From positions 1,922,001-1,986,000 of the forward strand of contig NZ_FUIH01000007.1 in the NCBI RefSeq assembly GCF_900162695.1: a DNA stretch of 64,000 nucleotides. The letters are read 5' to 3'. This document shows positions 1 through 8,092 of the stretch, piece after piece. Source of the stretch: Virgibacillus siamensis (GTDB lineage: Bacteria > Bacillota > Bacilli > Bacillales > Amphibacillaceae). A program made the translations under genes and the position numbers. Within the stretch, counting starts at the first letter, position 1. Each line of letters starts with the position of its first letter. The notes beneath the pieces are model-generated. The model worked only from the letters and a program-made list of their open reading frames with translations. It was not told the DNA's origin and made no database searches.

Positions 1-19
1 TCGCTTGCCCAGGAATCAA

Positions 20-1624
20 TCAGGAAGCTTCTTCTGTAGCTTCTTCTTCATCATCGGTTATGCGGGCTTTTTTCAAGGCGCTGTTCACACCCCAATAAAA
101 AATCCCCAAAGAACCAAGTGCCATTACAACACTATCCCACGGTCCCGCAAGCAATTGATATGGCATTTCCCCACTCTCTGTTGTCGGACCAAATGATCCA
201 ATGAGAGACATCAATACCAAGAAGACATAATAACCAAATAACCACCCTGATGCCTTAAAGTCTTCTTTTAGATTTTTACGGATGGATTCATCTTTATCGG
301 CAAAAGCAAAGAACAAGACAATGGAGCAAACTGTAATTGACACTAGCAAAATAATATTTGACCAGCCGCTCCATAAGGCTACCAATGAGGCGGCCATAAA
401 TGTGAGCGGACCGATGAAACCAAGACCTTTCAATACGAATGGTCGCTTCAAATCAGGCGCAGATTTACGCAGAGCGGTAACTGAAACTGGACCGGTCATA
501 TACGTCAGGACAAATGAGAATGTAACGGCACCGATTAATCCGCTCCAGGCCTGGAACTGTGTTGGTAATGTCCAGGCAATCCCCATTATCATTGCAAGCC
601 ATAAAGCTCCCCGTGGCAACCCTGTTCGTTTATCCACCTTTGCAAAAACACTGTAGAAGTAACCATTCTTTGCCCAGGCAAACATAACGCGGGCAGTTCC
701 AGAGAGAAAAATATTCCCTGTTGCAGCAGGCGAAATCGCGGAATCCAATAAAACAAGGTTTGCCAGCCACACAATTCCCAAGACACCGGCCAATTTAGCC
801 CACGGTGATGTAAGTTCAATTCCTGCCCAGCCGTTGCTCAGCATATCACCGGGAACAGCAGCGACATATGCCAACTGCAGTAATACATACAATCCAAGAC
901 AGAGAACAACAGAAAGAACAATTGCCCACGGAACATCCCTTTGCGGATTTTTCGCTTCACCGGCAAAATCTACAGCCTGCCTGAATCCAAGGAATGAAAA
1001 AGCAATCCCTGCTGCAACCACGGCTTTAAAAATGCCATGAAGTCCCCCTGGATCAGCTCCTCCTGCACTAAAATTGCTGAAATCTGCATTCAGTAGCAGC
1101 ATAATAACAATTAAGATTGGAACAACAAACTTAAAAAATGTGATAAACGTATTGAATTTTCCGAAGAAGTTAACACTCCAGTAGTTGATTAGGAAAAAGA
1201 TAACAACCAATCCTGCCTGCACAGCGAAACCAAGCGCAGACGGACCACCATCAGCCGTTGTCAACGCACCCCAGTAAATCGTTGCATACTGCCGAACAGC
1301 GATAACTTCTACACCGATTACACTTGTATAACCAAGCATGGAAGCGAAACCGACCAGATAACCCACAACTGAACCATGCGAATAATCGGGATAACGGAGA
1401 AAACCACCACTTCTAGGCATTGCTGCGGACATTTCTGCGTAAGTTAAACCAATTAAAATTATTATAAAAGCACCGATTACCCAGGATAACCATGCACTTG
1501 GGCCCGCAAACCCTGCCGCAGTCATGGCACCATAGAGCCATCCTGAACCAATTATTGACCCGCAGCCCAGAAAAGTCAGGTCCAGCAGACTAAGTTTCTT
1601 TTTGAATTGACCTTGATTTGACAA
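20..1624 (-). CDS. APC-superfamily amino acid permease
   Basis: A 534-residue polytopic membrane protein with about 12-14 hydrophobic segments. The first segment carries the APC signature GCGSIIGSGWLYGA (residues about 21-34), where the unwound helix binds the substrate backbone in this superfamily. The acidic cytoplasmic tail (DDEEEATEEAS) is unremarkable. The start is a TTG preceded by AAAGGGGG about 10 bases upstream. It is a single-gene unit with its own sigma-A-like promoter near 1783-1811 and a leader of roughly 150 nt. The family imports amino acids by proton or sodium coupling; length and style recall B. subtilis YveA, but the substrate cannot be read from sequence. Confidence 0.85.
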   Translation of the reverse strand: MSNQGQFKKKLSLLDLTFLGCGSIIGSGWLYGAMTAAGFAGPSAWLSWVIGAFIIILIGLTYAEMSAAMPRSGGFLRYPDYSHGSVVGYLVGFASMLGYTSVIGVEVIAVRQYATIYWGALTTADGGPSALGFAVQAGLVVIFFLINYWSVNFFGKFNTFITFFKFVVPILIVIMLLLNADFSNFSAGGADPGGLHGIFKAVVAAGIAFSFLGFRQAVDFAGEAKNPQRDVPWAIVLSVVLCLGLYVLLQLAYVAAVPGDMLSNGWAGIELTSPWAKLAGVLGIVWLANLVLLDSAISPAATGNIFLSGTARVMFAWAKNGYFYSVFAKVDKRTGLPRGALWLAMIMGIAWTLPTQFQAWSGLIGAVTFSFVLTYMTGPVSVTALRKSAPDLKRPFVLKGLGFIGPLTFMAASLVALWSGWSNIILLVSITVCSIVLFFAFADKDESIRKNLKEDFKASGWLFGYYVFLVLMSLIGSFGPTTESGEMPYQLLAGPWDSVVMALGSLGIFYWGVNSALKKARITDDEEEATEEAS

Positions 1625-1782
1625 AGTAAATTCCCCCTTTAATTAACAAACAAGGATTTTCCGGTAAACTATAATTTATGTATTCCCTCCCTCCGCTTTA
1701 CAATTTTTCCATGATCATAATTTGGATTTCATCCTAATCACACTGTAAATAGCGAAATGGCATTTTCTGCTATTTAATACCT

Positions 1783-1811
1783 AGTATATAATTCACAAAA
1801 AATGTTGTCAA
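1783..1811 (-). promoter_or_regulatory. sigma-A promoter of the APC permease gene
   Basis: On the minus strand TTGACA (1806-1811) is followed after 17 bases by TATACT (1783-1788). Both hexamers are near consensus. Transcription would start near 1776, giving a leader of about 150 nt before the TTG start codon. I see no riboswitch I can name in that leader. Confidence 0.75.
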
Positions 1812-2126
1812 ACAATTCCTAAAATACACATTAACAGGAAAATTGGATTAATTGGAAGAGCAGTATAATACAGGATTTATTGGAATAAATAAACATTTAA
1901 TTTCAGGAGGTATACGATACGGCTATCCTAATAATAATATGGCGCAAATCCTCATGCGGATTTGCGCCTTGTAACGTCCTTTTAACGCTCATTTTAAAAT
2001 AAATTAAAAATTGACAATTTTCCCGAGCGAATTCCTGAAATAAAAACCCATTCACCCCATTGTTGCTCCATAGCTGGCCTATAAAAAAACATTTGTTCTA
2101 ATTCATAAGAAAATGGAGATGAAGAA
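1812..2126. other. non-coding stretch with an orphan ribosome binding site and a hairpin
   Basis: No gene is supported here. A strong Shine-Dalgarno sequence (AGGAGGT, 1906-1912, plus strand) has no start codon at a usable distance. A perfect inverted repeat with an 11-bp stem (GGCGCAAATCC and its complement, 1941-1968, 6-base loop) follows. It has no clean T-run on either side, so it is not a confident terminator. The arrangement could be the scar of a deleted small gene. Confidence 0.4.
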
Positions 2127-2309
2127 ATGAAAGACTGGGAGGCAGCATACATAGCTGGAATACTGGATGGTGAAGGCAGTATAACCTTAGAATAGTACGT
2201 AAAAGGAAACGTGCATTATAACAATGTGACTCCCCGCAATAGGAAATACACCGAAAAAACCTATGCTAGAAAACTTTCTTTTGAAAAGACTTTTTTGCAA
2301 TATAACCTG
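2127..2309 (+). pseudogene. decayed LAGLIDADG homing endonuclease
   Basis: An ATG at 2127, 6 bases after GGAGATG, opens a 22-codon frame reading MKDWEAAYIAGILDGEGSIT and then a stop at 2193. AYIAGILDGEGSI is a LAGLIDADG motif. Just beyond, other frames read VRKRKRAL (about 2193-2216) and HYNNVTPRNRKYTEKTYARK (from 2214), which resemble the C-terminal end of small free-standing LAGLIDADG proteins of Bacillaceae. The catalytic middle (some 70-80 residues in an intact protein, from memory) is missing. The reading is an internally deleted, frameshifted endonuclease gene converging on the 3' end of ssrA. It should make no functional protein. Confidence 0.7.
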
Positions 2310-2325
2310 TGGAGGAATTTTCATA

Positions 2326-2354
2326 AAAAAACCACCAACATATGTATTGGTGGA
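2326..2354 (-). terminator. terminator of ssrA
   Basis: The mature tmRNA 3' end CCACCA begins a hairpin: CCACCAA, an 8-base loop, TTGGTGG, then seven T on the minus strand. The terminator stem therefore shares bases with the acceptor end of the tmRNA, so 3' processing must open or trim it. Confidence 0.8.
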
Positions 2355-2711
2355 GACGGTGGGAATCGAACCCACGTCCAGAGATATCGCCACTCAAGCA
2401 TCTACACGCTTAGTTGGTATATTATCTTTCACTGCATCTTTGGCCTGCCAACAGGCTTCAAAGCAGCTAGTCTGATTCGTTTCAACTATCATCCTCAGAC
2501 GGCGAATGACAGTATAGCCCGCTTCATTTGAGACCCTTCAATCTGCCACACGGGCGATGGCAGGAAGGATCGCTTTAGAACTACTTACGCAGCTGCTAAA
2601 GCAGGTTGATTTGTTTCTTTGCCAGTTATTATAGGCGATAACGTTTTACGAGCCGTAACCTCGACGTGCAGCCTGAGCTCAATCTATCCCTGTCGAATCC
2701 GTAACGTCCCC
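2348..2711 (-). ncRNA. ssrA: tmRNA (transfer-messenger RNA)
   Basis: The 364-nt RNA has a tRNA-like end: 5' GGGGAC pairs with GTCTCC before the encoded ACCA, and the T-arm reads GGTTCGATTCC. The internal frame encodes GKETNQPALAAA followed by TAA. With the alanine charged on tmRNA this gives the degradation tag AGKETNQPALAAA, whose hydrophobic LAAA end is read by ClpXP. The RNA rescues stalled ribosomes together with SmpB, encoded just upstream on the same strand. It appears uninterrupted, with no intron. It has its own promoter (2765-2792) and a hairpin terminator at its 3' end. Confidence 0.96.
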
Positions 2712-2764
2712 ATTTAGTGGAGAATCGCTCGGAATAGAACGAGCAATATTTAATTGATATATTT

Positions 2765-2792
2765 ATTATAACATATAAACCGTTGGAATCAA
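2765..2792 (-). promoter_or_regulatory. sigma-A promoter of ssrA
   Basis: TTGATT (2787-2792) and TATAAT (2765-2770) are separated by 16 bases on the minus strand. Transcription would begin near 2757 and leave about 45 nt of 5' leader to be removed by RNase P. Confidence 0.7.
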
Positions 2793-2805
2793 GAGCTGGT
2801 AGGTT

Positions 2806-3270
2806 TTACCGCATATTTTCCTTAATAGCACGATCAACATCACGCTTCATTTGCTTGCGTTTCAGATCCTCTCGCTTATCATATTTCTTTTTCCCTTTTC
2901 CAAGGCCAATCAGCACTTTTGCTACCCCGTTTTTAATATAGACTTTCAGCGGTACCAATGCATACCCTTGCTGTTGGGTCAGACCAAGCAATTTATCAAT
3001 TTCCTTACGGTGAAGCAAAAGTTTTCGTGTGCGGGTTGGATCGTGATTGAACCGATTTCCCTGTTCGTATGTTGCGATGTGCATGTTGATCAGGTAAAGT
3101 TCACCCTTATTGATTCTTGCGTGCGAGTCTTTAAGGTTTATTCTGCCGGCACGAATTGATTTGATTTCGGTTCCCTGCAAAACAATTCCTGCTTCGTATG
3201 TGTCCTCTATAAAATAATCGTGACGGGCTTTTTTATTTTGTGCGATTACTTTTCCATTTCCCTTAGGCAT
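2806..3270 (-). CDS. smpB: SsrA-binding protein SmpB
   Basis: The 154-residue protein binds the tRNA-like domain of tmRNA and brings it to stalled ribosomes for trans-translation. The family pattern is clear: NKKARHDYFIEDTYEAGIVL at residues 12-31, GTEIKSIRAGRINLKDS at about 33-50, and the lysine-rich C-terminal tail (GKGKKKYDKRED to the end) that folds in the mRNA channel. Length is typical. It lies between rnr and ssrA as in B. subtilis but has its own promoter (3304-3332) and follows the rnr terminator, so it can be transcribed independently. A phased repeat array lies just upstream of that promoter. Confidence 0.97.
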   Translation of the reverse strand: MPKGNGKVIAQNKKARHDYFIEDTYEAGIVLQGTEIKSIRAGRINLKDSHARINKGELYLINMHIATYEQGNRFNHDPTRTRKLLLHRKEIDKLLGLTQQQGYALVPLKVYIKNGVAKVLIGLGKGKKKYDKREDLKRKQMKRDVDRAIKENMR

Positions 3271-3303
3271 AACGTGCTTCCTCCTACTACTTGCGTGAAC
3301 CTT

Positions 3304-3332
3304 ATTCTATCAAAATCCTTCACGAAATCCAA
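3304..3332 (-). promoter_or_regulatory. sigma-A promoter of smpB
   Basis: On minus, TTGGAT (3327-3332), a 17-base spacer and TAGAAT (3304-3309). It lies 34 bases upstream of the smpB start codon and 70 bases downstream of the repeat array. Confidence 0.6.
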
Positions 3333-3401
3333 TTGTTTTTACTGCCGGGTGTGAATGGATGGTGAAGTAGCTGTGATGTATTAAACTGTTTTACACCGAT
3401 A

Positions 3402-3552
3402 ATCAACCCTTTATGAAGGATATTAACCTTTACCAGGAGAAAATCAACCTCCAAATGAAATTATCAACCATCATCGGTATGAAATCAACCGTCATTGGTC
3501 AGAAATCGACCTTCATCCACATGGAATCAACTCCCCTCCCAAGATATCAACC
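3402..3552. repeat. phased heptamer array 1 (ATCAACC, 8 copies)
   Basis: ATCAACC or a one-base variant occurs at 3402, 3422 (ATTAACC), 3443, 3463, 3484, 3505 (ATCGACC), 3526 (ATCAACT) and 3546. Successive spacings are 20, 21, 20, 21, 21, 21 and 20 bases. The bases between copies are not conserved, and the mixed 20/21 spacing rules out a simple coding repeat. The array lies between the rnr terminator and the smpB promoter. Two related arrays with different words are at 13220-13288 and 18367-18458. The function is unknown. Confidence 0.8.
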
Positions 3553-3609
3553 TTCAATTGAAGTTCCGTTTCCACACGGCAGTCTTTTGACATTACTGTA
3601 AAAATTCAC

Positions 3610-3650
3610 ATAAAAAAACCAATGCAGGCGCCAAGCAGCTGCATCAGTTT
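3610..3650 (-). terminator. rho-independent terminator of rnr
   Basis: Minus-strand hairpin of 12 bp with two G-U pairs (AAACTGATGCAG with CTGCATTGGTTT, 3616-3650), ending in a run of T. It lies directly behind the rnr stop codon at 3670. Confidence 0.8.
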
Positions 3651-3669
3651 TAAAAATGGTGTGTAGTTT

Positions 3670-5832
3670 TTATTTCCGTTTATTCTTTTGGCTGGATGGT
3701 GTGTTATCCGCCAGTTCAAAATCAACAATCCGCTCATCAAGATTCACCTTAACAACCCGTACATCCAGTTCATCACCGATGCGGTAGATATTCCCGGTCC
3801 GTTCCCCGATCATGGCATAGCTGCGTTCGTCAAAATGGTAGTAATCATCGGTCAGGTAACTTACATGGACAAGCCCTTCGACTGTGTTTTCCAGTTCAAC
3901 AAACAATCCGAAATTAGTAACAGAACTGATTACACCGGTAAACTCCTCACCGATTTTATCCTGCATGTATTCCGCCTTCTTCAAATCATCGGTTTCCCGT
4001 TCCGCATCAACTGCTGCCCGTTCCATTTCTGATGTGTGACGGGCGATTTCAGGCATGTGTTCTTTCCAGTATTTGATTGTCTGCGGATCCATTTTTTTAT
4101 CAATCAGATACGTCCGGATCAGACGGTGTACCGTTAAATCGGGATATCTCCGAATTGGCGATGTGAAATGGGTGTAATATTCAGTTGCCAGTCCGAAATG
4201 CCCGATGCTTTGCGGATCATATTTTGCCTGCTGCATCGAACGCAGCATCAGCTTGGACACAATCATTTCTTCCGGTTTGCCTTTAACCGCTTCGATTACT
4301 TTCTGCAATGCCTGGGGATGAATTTCATTGGCAGTTCCTTTAACCGAGTAGCCAAGTCCGGCGATAAATTCAAAGAAATGCTGCAGTTTTCCTTCATCCG
4401 GGTCCTGATGGATGCGATGAATGAATGGTACGTCCATCCAGTGAAAATGTTCTGCAACTGTCTCATTGGCTGCAAGCATGAATTCCTCAATCAGCCGTTC
4501 AGCAACGGATCGTTCACGCAACACGACATCACTTGCTTTGCCGTTTTCATCGACAAGTACCTGGGCCTCTTTGAAATCAAAATCAATCGCACCGCGCCCC
4601 ATTCGCTTGCCACGCAAGATTGATGCAAGTTTCTCCATCTGTTCAAACATTGGGACAAGTTCCTGATATTTTTCACGGACTTCATCATCGTGATCAACCA
4701 GGATTTTATTCACATCTTTATAGGTCATACGTTCATTCGTTTTAATAACGCTCTGAAAAATATCGTGATTTATTACTTCCCCTTTTGGACTGATTTCCAT
4801 TTCACAGCCTAGGGTCAGCCTGTCCACCTGTGGATTTAATGAACAAATCCCATTTGACAGCCGATGTGGTATCATCGGAATCACACGGTCAACAAGGTAA
4901 ACACTTGTCCCGCGTTCAAATGCCTCTTTATCGATTGGTGTATCCTGTTCCACATAATAACTGACATCAGCAATATAGACGCCGAGCATGTAATTGCCAT
5001 TGTCCATTTTTTTCACAGATACGGCATCATCCAAATCCTTGGCATCGGCACCGTCAATGGTAACAATCATTTCATCACGGCGGTCGACCCGGTTTTCCAG
5101 TTCGTCCGGTTCAATTTCTTCCGGAGTGTTGGCCGCCTGATCCATAACCTCTTCCGGAAAATCTAGTTTAATACCGTTTTTATGAATGATTGAAAGAATA
5201 TCAATACCCGGATCGTTTTTATGTCCGAGGATATAAATAATTTCTCCTTCCGCACTTTTACCGGCTTCCGGATATTTCGTAATATGGACAATTACTTTAT
5301 GACCGGTTACAGCCCCGCCAAATGCACCTTTTGGGATAAATATATCATTTGGAATCCGCTTGTCATCTGCAACCACAAACCCAAATGATCTATTGTTCTC
5401 AAATGTTCCAACAATCTGGTGTGTTGCCCGTTCCAAAATCCGGATCACGGTTCCTTCTGGTCTGTTGCCATCATTGCTCTGTTTTTCCAGCCGGACCAGT
5501 ACTGTGTCGTTGTTCATTGCTGACCCCATATCCGAATGATGGATGTAAATGTCGGCCTGGTTTTCATCATCCGGAATTAAAAATGCGAAACCTTTGGCAT
5601 GCATCTGAATTCTGCCGCGGATCAGATTCATTTTTTCCGGCAAACCGAAACGATTTTTCCGGGTGCGGACAAGCTCCCCTTTCTCTTCCAATTCATTAAG
5701 TGATTTGATAAGTTCTTTAAAATCATCTGTTTCAGTCAATTCCAATTCTTTTTCCAGTTCATTCACAGATAAAGGTTTTTCCCGATGTTCGTTAAAATAA
5801 TTTTGCAATCTTTCTTTTATTGCTTCACTCAT
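3670..5832 (-). CDS. rnr: ribonuclease R
   Basis: A 3'-5' hydrolytic exoribonuclease of the RNB family that degrades structured RNA and takes part in tmRNA-linked mRNA decay. The 720-residue protein has an N-terminal winged helix (about 1-65), two cold-shock domains (about 70-225), the RNB catalytic domain with the metal-binding motif DGADAKDLDDAVSV (about 255-270), and a C-terminal S1 domain (GEEFTGVISSVTNFGLFVEL, about 625 on). The basic tail after S1 is short (SSQKNKRK). It is part of the conserved secG-est-rnr-smpB-ssrA block, 49 bases behind est. Confidence 0.97.
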   Translation of the reverse strand: MSEAIKERLQNYFNEHREKPLSVNELEKELELTETDDFKELIKSLNELEEKGELVRTRKNRFGLPEKMNLIRGRIQMHAKGFAFLIPDDENQADIYIHHSDMGSAMNNDTVLVRLEKQSNDGNRPEGTVIRILERATHQIVGTFENNRSFGFVVADDKRIPNDIFIPKGAFGGAVTGHKVIVHITKYPEAGKSAEGEIIYILGHKNDPGIDILSIIHKNGIKLDFPEEVMDQAANTPEEIEPDELENRVDRRDEMIVTIDGADAKDLDDAVSVKKMDNGNYMLGVYIADVSYYVEQDTPIDKEAFERGTSVYLVDRVIPMIPHRLSNGICSLNPQVDRLTLGCEMEISPKGEVINHDIFQSVIKTNERMTYKDVNKILVDHDDEVREKYQELVPMFEQMEKLASILRGKRMGRGAIDFDFKEAQVLVDENGKASDVVLRERSVAERLIEEFMLAANETVAEHFHWMDVPFIHRIHQDPDEGKLQHFFEFIAGLGYSVKGTANEIHPQALQKVIEAVKGKPEEMIVSKLMLRSMQQAKYDPQSIGHFGLATEYYTHFTSPIRRYPDLTVHRLIRTYLIDKKMDPQTIKYWKEHMPEIARHTSEMERAAVDAERETDDLKKAEYMQDKIGEEFTGVISSVTNFGLFVELENTVEGLVHVSYLTDDYYHFDERSYAMIGERTGNIYRIGDELDVRVVKVNLDERIVDFELADNTPSSQKNKRK

Positions 5833-5881
5833 ATGTTCACCTTCTTTCTATAGTATTGTTCACGTTTTTTCCACTTTATAA

Positions 5882-6628
5882 TCATTCGCTCCAATCCAAT
5901 GACTCCAGAAAATTATAAATATCCTTGTGCAATTGTTCTTTTTCTTTATCCATCGTAATCACATGACCCGAATTCTCATACCATTTGATATCCTTTTGAT
6001 CGGACTGGATATTTTCATAAATATAATTCGCACTGTCTGTATTAATCATTTCATCCTGGCTTGCCTGTACAACCATTGCAGGTGCGTAAATCGTGTCAAC
6101 ATTATTTTTCACTTCTGTTATGAATTTACCGAGATCCTGAAACATGTCTTTTGAATGATCCAAAAGTTCGTTGATTTCCCTATCAATCGTTTCTGCATCT
6201 TTTCCTTCAAGCTGCTTAAATTCTTTTGCTTTTGCCTTAAATCCTGTTGTAAGCTCTGTTTCATTGTCAAAGAACATTGGAGCACACATGGTAACCAGTC
6301 CCTTGACCTGATTTGAATAAGCAAGCTTTAATGTAAGAACGCCGCCAAGTGACAGTCCGGCCACAGCAATTTCCTTATATCCGAGCTCTTTCAGATGATT
6401 GTATGCATTGATCACATCTTCCCACCATTGTGACGCATTCGCCTCGACAAGCGCCTCGGGTTCCTTTCCATGCCCCCGGTAGATTGGGGCATGGCTTGTA
6501 TATCCTTTTTTCTCTAAAAACCGGCCAAGCATACGGACATCGGCGGAATGTCCGGTAAATCCATGCAGTAATAATACCGCACGAGGACCAGCTTCAAACG
6601 TAAATGGTTTTGGTAATATTATTTTCAT
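5882..6628 (-). CDS. est: carboxylesterase, Est/YvaK type
   Basis: A 248-residue alpha/beta-hydrolase close in length and context to the monoglyceride lipase/carboxylesterase Est of Bacillus and Geobacillus. Visible features are the oxyanion-hole HGFTG (22-26), the nucleophile elbow GLSLGG (Ser93), the acid at Asp192 (SQDE) and the catalytic histidine at about 222 (SGHV). No signal peptide is present, so it is cytoplasmic. It sits between secG and rnr as in B. subtilis and is probably co-transcribed with rnr. Its natural ester substrate is not known. Confidence 0.92.
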   Translation of the reverse strand: MKIILPKPFTFEAGPRAVLLLHGFTGHSADVRMLGRFLEKKGYTSHAPIYRGHGKEPEALVEANASQWWEDVINAYNHLKELGYKEIAVAGLSLGGVLTLKLAYSNQVKGLVTMCAPMFFDNETELTTGFKAKAKEFKQLEGKDAETIDREINELLDHSKDMFQDLGKFITEVKNNVDTIYAPAMVVQASQDEMINTDSANYIYENIQSDQKDIKWYENSGHVITMDKEKEQLHKDIYNFLESLDWSE

Positions 6629-6674
6629 TTTGCGACATCTCCTTTATTAATTCCCGGTATATACCATACCCTAT

Positions 6675-6710
6675 TAAAAAACCCTTATCACATGGTTTGC
6701 GATAAGGGTT
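6675..6710 (-). terminator. terminator after secG
   Basis: AACCCTTATC (minus strand, 6701-6710), an 11-base loop, GATAAGGGTT (6680-6689), then TTTTT. It lies between secG and est, so at least part of the transcription stops before est. Confidence 0.75.
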
Positions 6711-6718
6711 ATCATAAA

Positions 6719-6955
6719 TTATAAAACGTATGCACTTAGAAAGGCTAAAACGAAAAACAGCACCCCGGTTACAACTGTTCCTCTATGCAGTACAAGATCT
6801 GCACCGCGGGCCTTCTGTTTCCCGAAAAGCTGTTCGGCACCGCCGGAAATTGCTCCGGAAAGCCCCTCACTCTTACCTGATTGCAATAATACAAGAACAA
6901 TCATTACAATTGCATCAACTATCAATAAAATATTCACGACCCCTGCCATAATCAA
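6719..6955 (-). CDS. secG: protein-export channel subunit SecG
   Basis: A 78-residue membrane protein of the SecYEG translocon. It has two hydrophobic helices (about 5-22 and 57-77) flanking the conserved cytoplasmic loop LLQSGKSEGLSGAISGGAEQ. Length matches the family. The start is ATG at 6955 or at 6949 (MAGVVN). It heads the secG-est-rnr-smpB-ssrA block. The neighbouring hydrolase gene at 7103 is divergent. Confidence 0.95.
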   Translation of the reverse strand: MIMAGVVNILLIVDAIVMIVLVLLQSGKSEGLSGAISGGAEQLFGKQKARGADLVLHRGTVVTGVLFFVLAFLSAYVL

Positions 6956-7102
6956 ATGACACCTCCCATAACGGACAAATACCTACAAATAATGTAGCAT
7001 AATTACATATCCAACCGCAAGCTATTTTCCTTAATTTTGGACGTTTCACTGTTTTCATTTTATCATAGAACGTATATTACCTACGAAATGGATGGTTTTA
7101 AT

Positions 7103-8026
7103 ATGGAAAAGACTTTTTGGCTGACAATGGAGGATGGTGTGCAGGTACATGTGAAAAATTGGTACAATCCTGCCAGAAAACCACGGGTAGTTGTCCAGCT
7201 TTCCCATGGGATGGTGGAACATATTAACCGGTACAATGAGTTTGCTGCATTTCTGCTGGCACATGATATTTTTGTGTATGGCAACGACCACCGCGGTCAT
7301 GGGAAAACCGGTGAAAAACAAGGACTCTTCGGGCATCTGGCTGATCAGGATGGTTTCGAACGGACAACAAGGGATCTTATTATGATTACAAAACAAATCA
7401 AAGCGGATTATCCGAACGTCCCGTTAATTTTATTCGGGCACAGTATGGGATCATTTCTCGCAAGAAATTATATTGCTCAAAACAGCAATTTGCTTGACGG
7501 GGTTATTTTGTCTGGCACAGGCTATTTTCCCAAAATACAAAGCTGCATCGCCAAATTGATTGCTTCACGGCTTCCGCCGAAAGAAAAATCTCCATTGATG
7601 AATTCGCTGGCATTCCGTTCATATAATAAACGAATTAATGACAAGCAAACCAATTTCGACTGGCTGTCCAGTGACAGAAAAATCGTTAAGACCTATATGG
7701 AAGATCCAATGTGCGGACATATTCCGACAGCACGCTTTTTCTATGACTTAATGACAGGACTAATTAAGATTCAGAACTGGCAAAGCATCCAATCAGTCCG
7801 GAATGATTTACCATTATTGTTTATCAGCGGAAGTGAAGACCCCGTCGGTGACTATGGTGACGGTGTCTGGAAAACGGCTGAAATGTATTATCGTGCAGGT
7901 GTCGAGGATTTAATTGTCATGTTATTTGATCAAGGAAGACATGAATTATTAAACGAAAAAAACCGTGATCTCGTCTATGATGAAATTCTTCGCTGGATCG
8001 AGGCCCGAATTAGTCGCAATGCTTGA
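7103..8026 (+). CDS. alpha/beta hydrolase (lysophospholipase / monoacylglycerol lipase-like)
   Basis: The protein from ATG 7103 has 307 residues. It shows the serine aminopeptidase S33 / lysophospholipase layout: LSHGMVEHINRY (about 33-44), YGNDHRGHGKTG (59-70), nucleophile GHSMGS (Ser114), an acidic residue in GSEDPVGDYG and a late histidine in DQGRHELLNE. No signal peptide is seen. In-frame starts exist at 7037 and 7088, but 7103 best matches the family N-terminus (MEKTFWLTMEDGVQV) and has GGATGG 8 bases upstream. ptsI starts 66 bases downstream, so the two may be co-transcribed. The substrate is not predictable beyond an acyl ester. Confidence 0.85.
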   Translation: MEKTFWLTMEDGVQVHVKNWYNPARKPRVVVQLSHGMVEHINRYNEFAAFLLAHDIFVYGNDHRGHGKTGEKQGLFGHLADQDGFERTTRDLIMITKQIKADYPNVPLILFGHSMGSFLARNYIAQNSNLLDGVILSGTGYFPKIQSCIAKLIASRLPPKEKSPLMNSLAFRSYNKRINDKQTNFDWLSSDRKIVKTYMEDPMCGHIPTARFFYDLMTGLIKIQNWQSIQSVRNDLPLLFISGSEDPVGDYGDGVWKTAEMYYRAGVEDLIVMLFDQGRHELLNEKNRDLVYDEILRWIEARISRNA

Positions 8027-8092
8027 ACCAAGATGCAGGAAAAGGGTACAATAAAGAGTGGTACAAACAGAAAACTGAAGGGTTGGTTAAGA

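Noticed and set aside
1625..1776. Riboswitch in the permease leader
   Set aside because: The leader is long enough to look at, but I find no conserved riboswitch core or terminator hairpin before the start codon.
1939..1974. An 11-codon frame after the orphan Shine-Dalgarno
   Set aside because: The ATG is 26 bases from the RBS and the frame is mostly the hairpin sequence.
2211..2531. A 106-codon plus-strand open frame
   Set aside because: Most of it lies antisense to the tmRNA and its start is inside the decayed LAGLIDADG remnant; it has no RBS of its own.
2348..2711. Group I intron in ssrA, suggested by the nearby LAGLIDADG remnant
   Set aside because: The tmRNA sequence is continuous from acceptor stem to acceptor stem at normal length.
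3402..3552. CRISPR array
   Set aside because: The repeated word is only 7 bases with 13-14 base fillers, far below CRISPR repeat and spacer sizes, and no cas genes are present.
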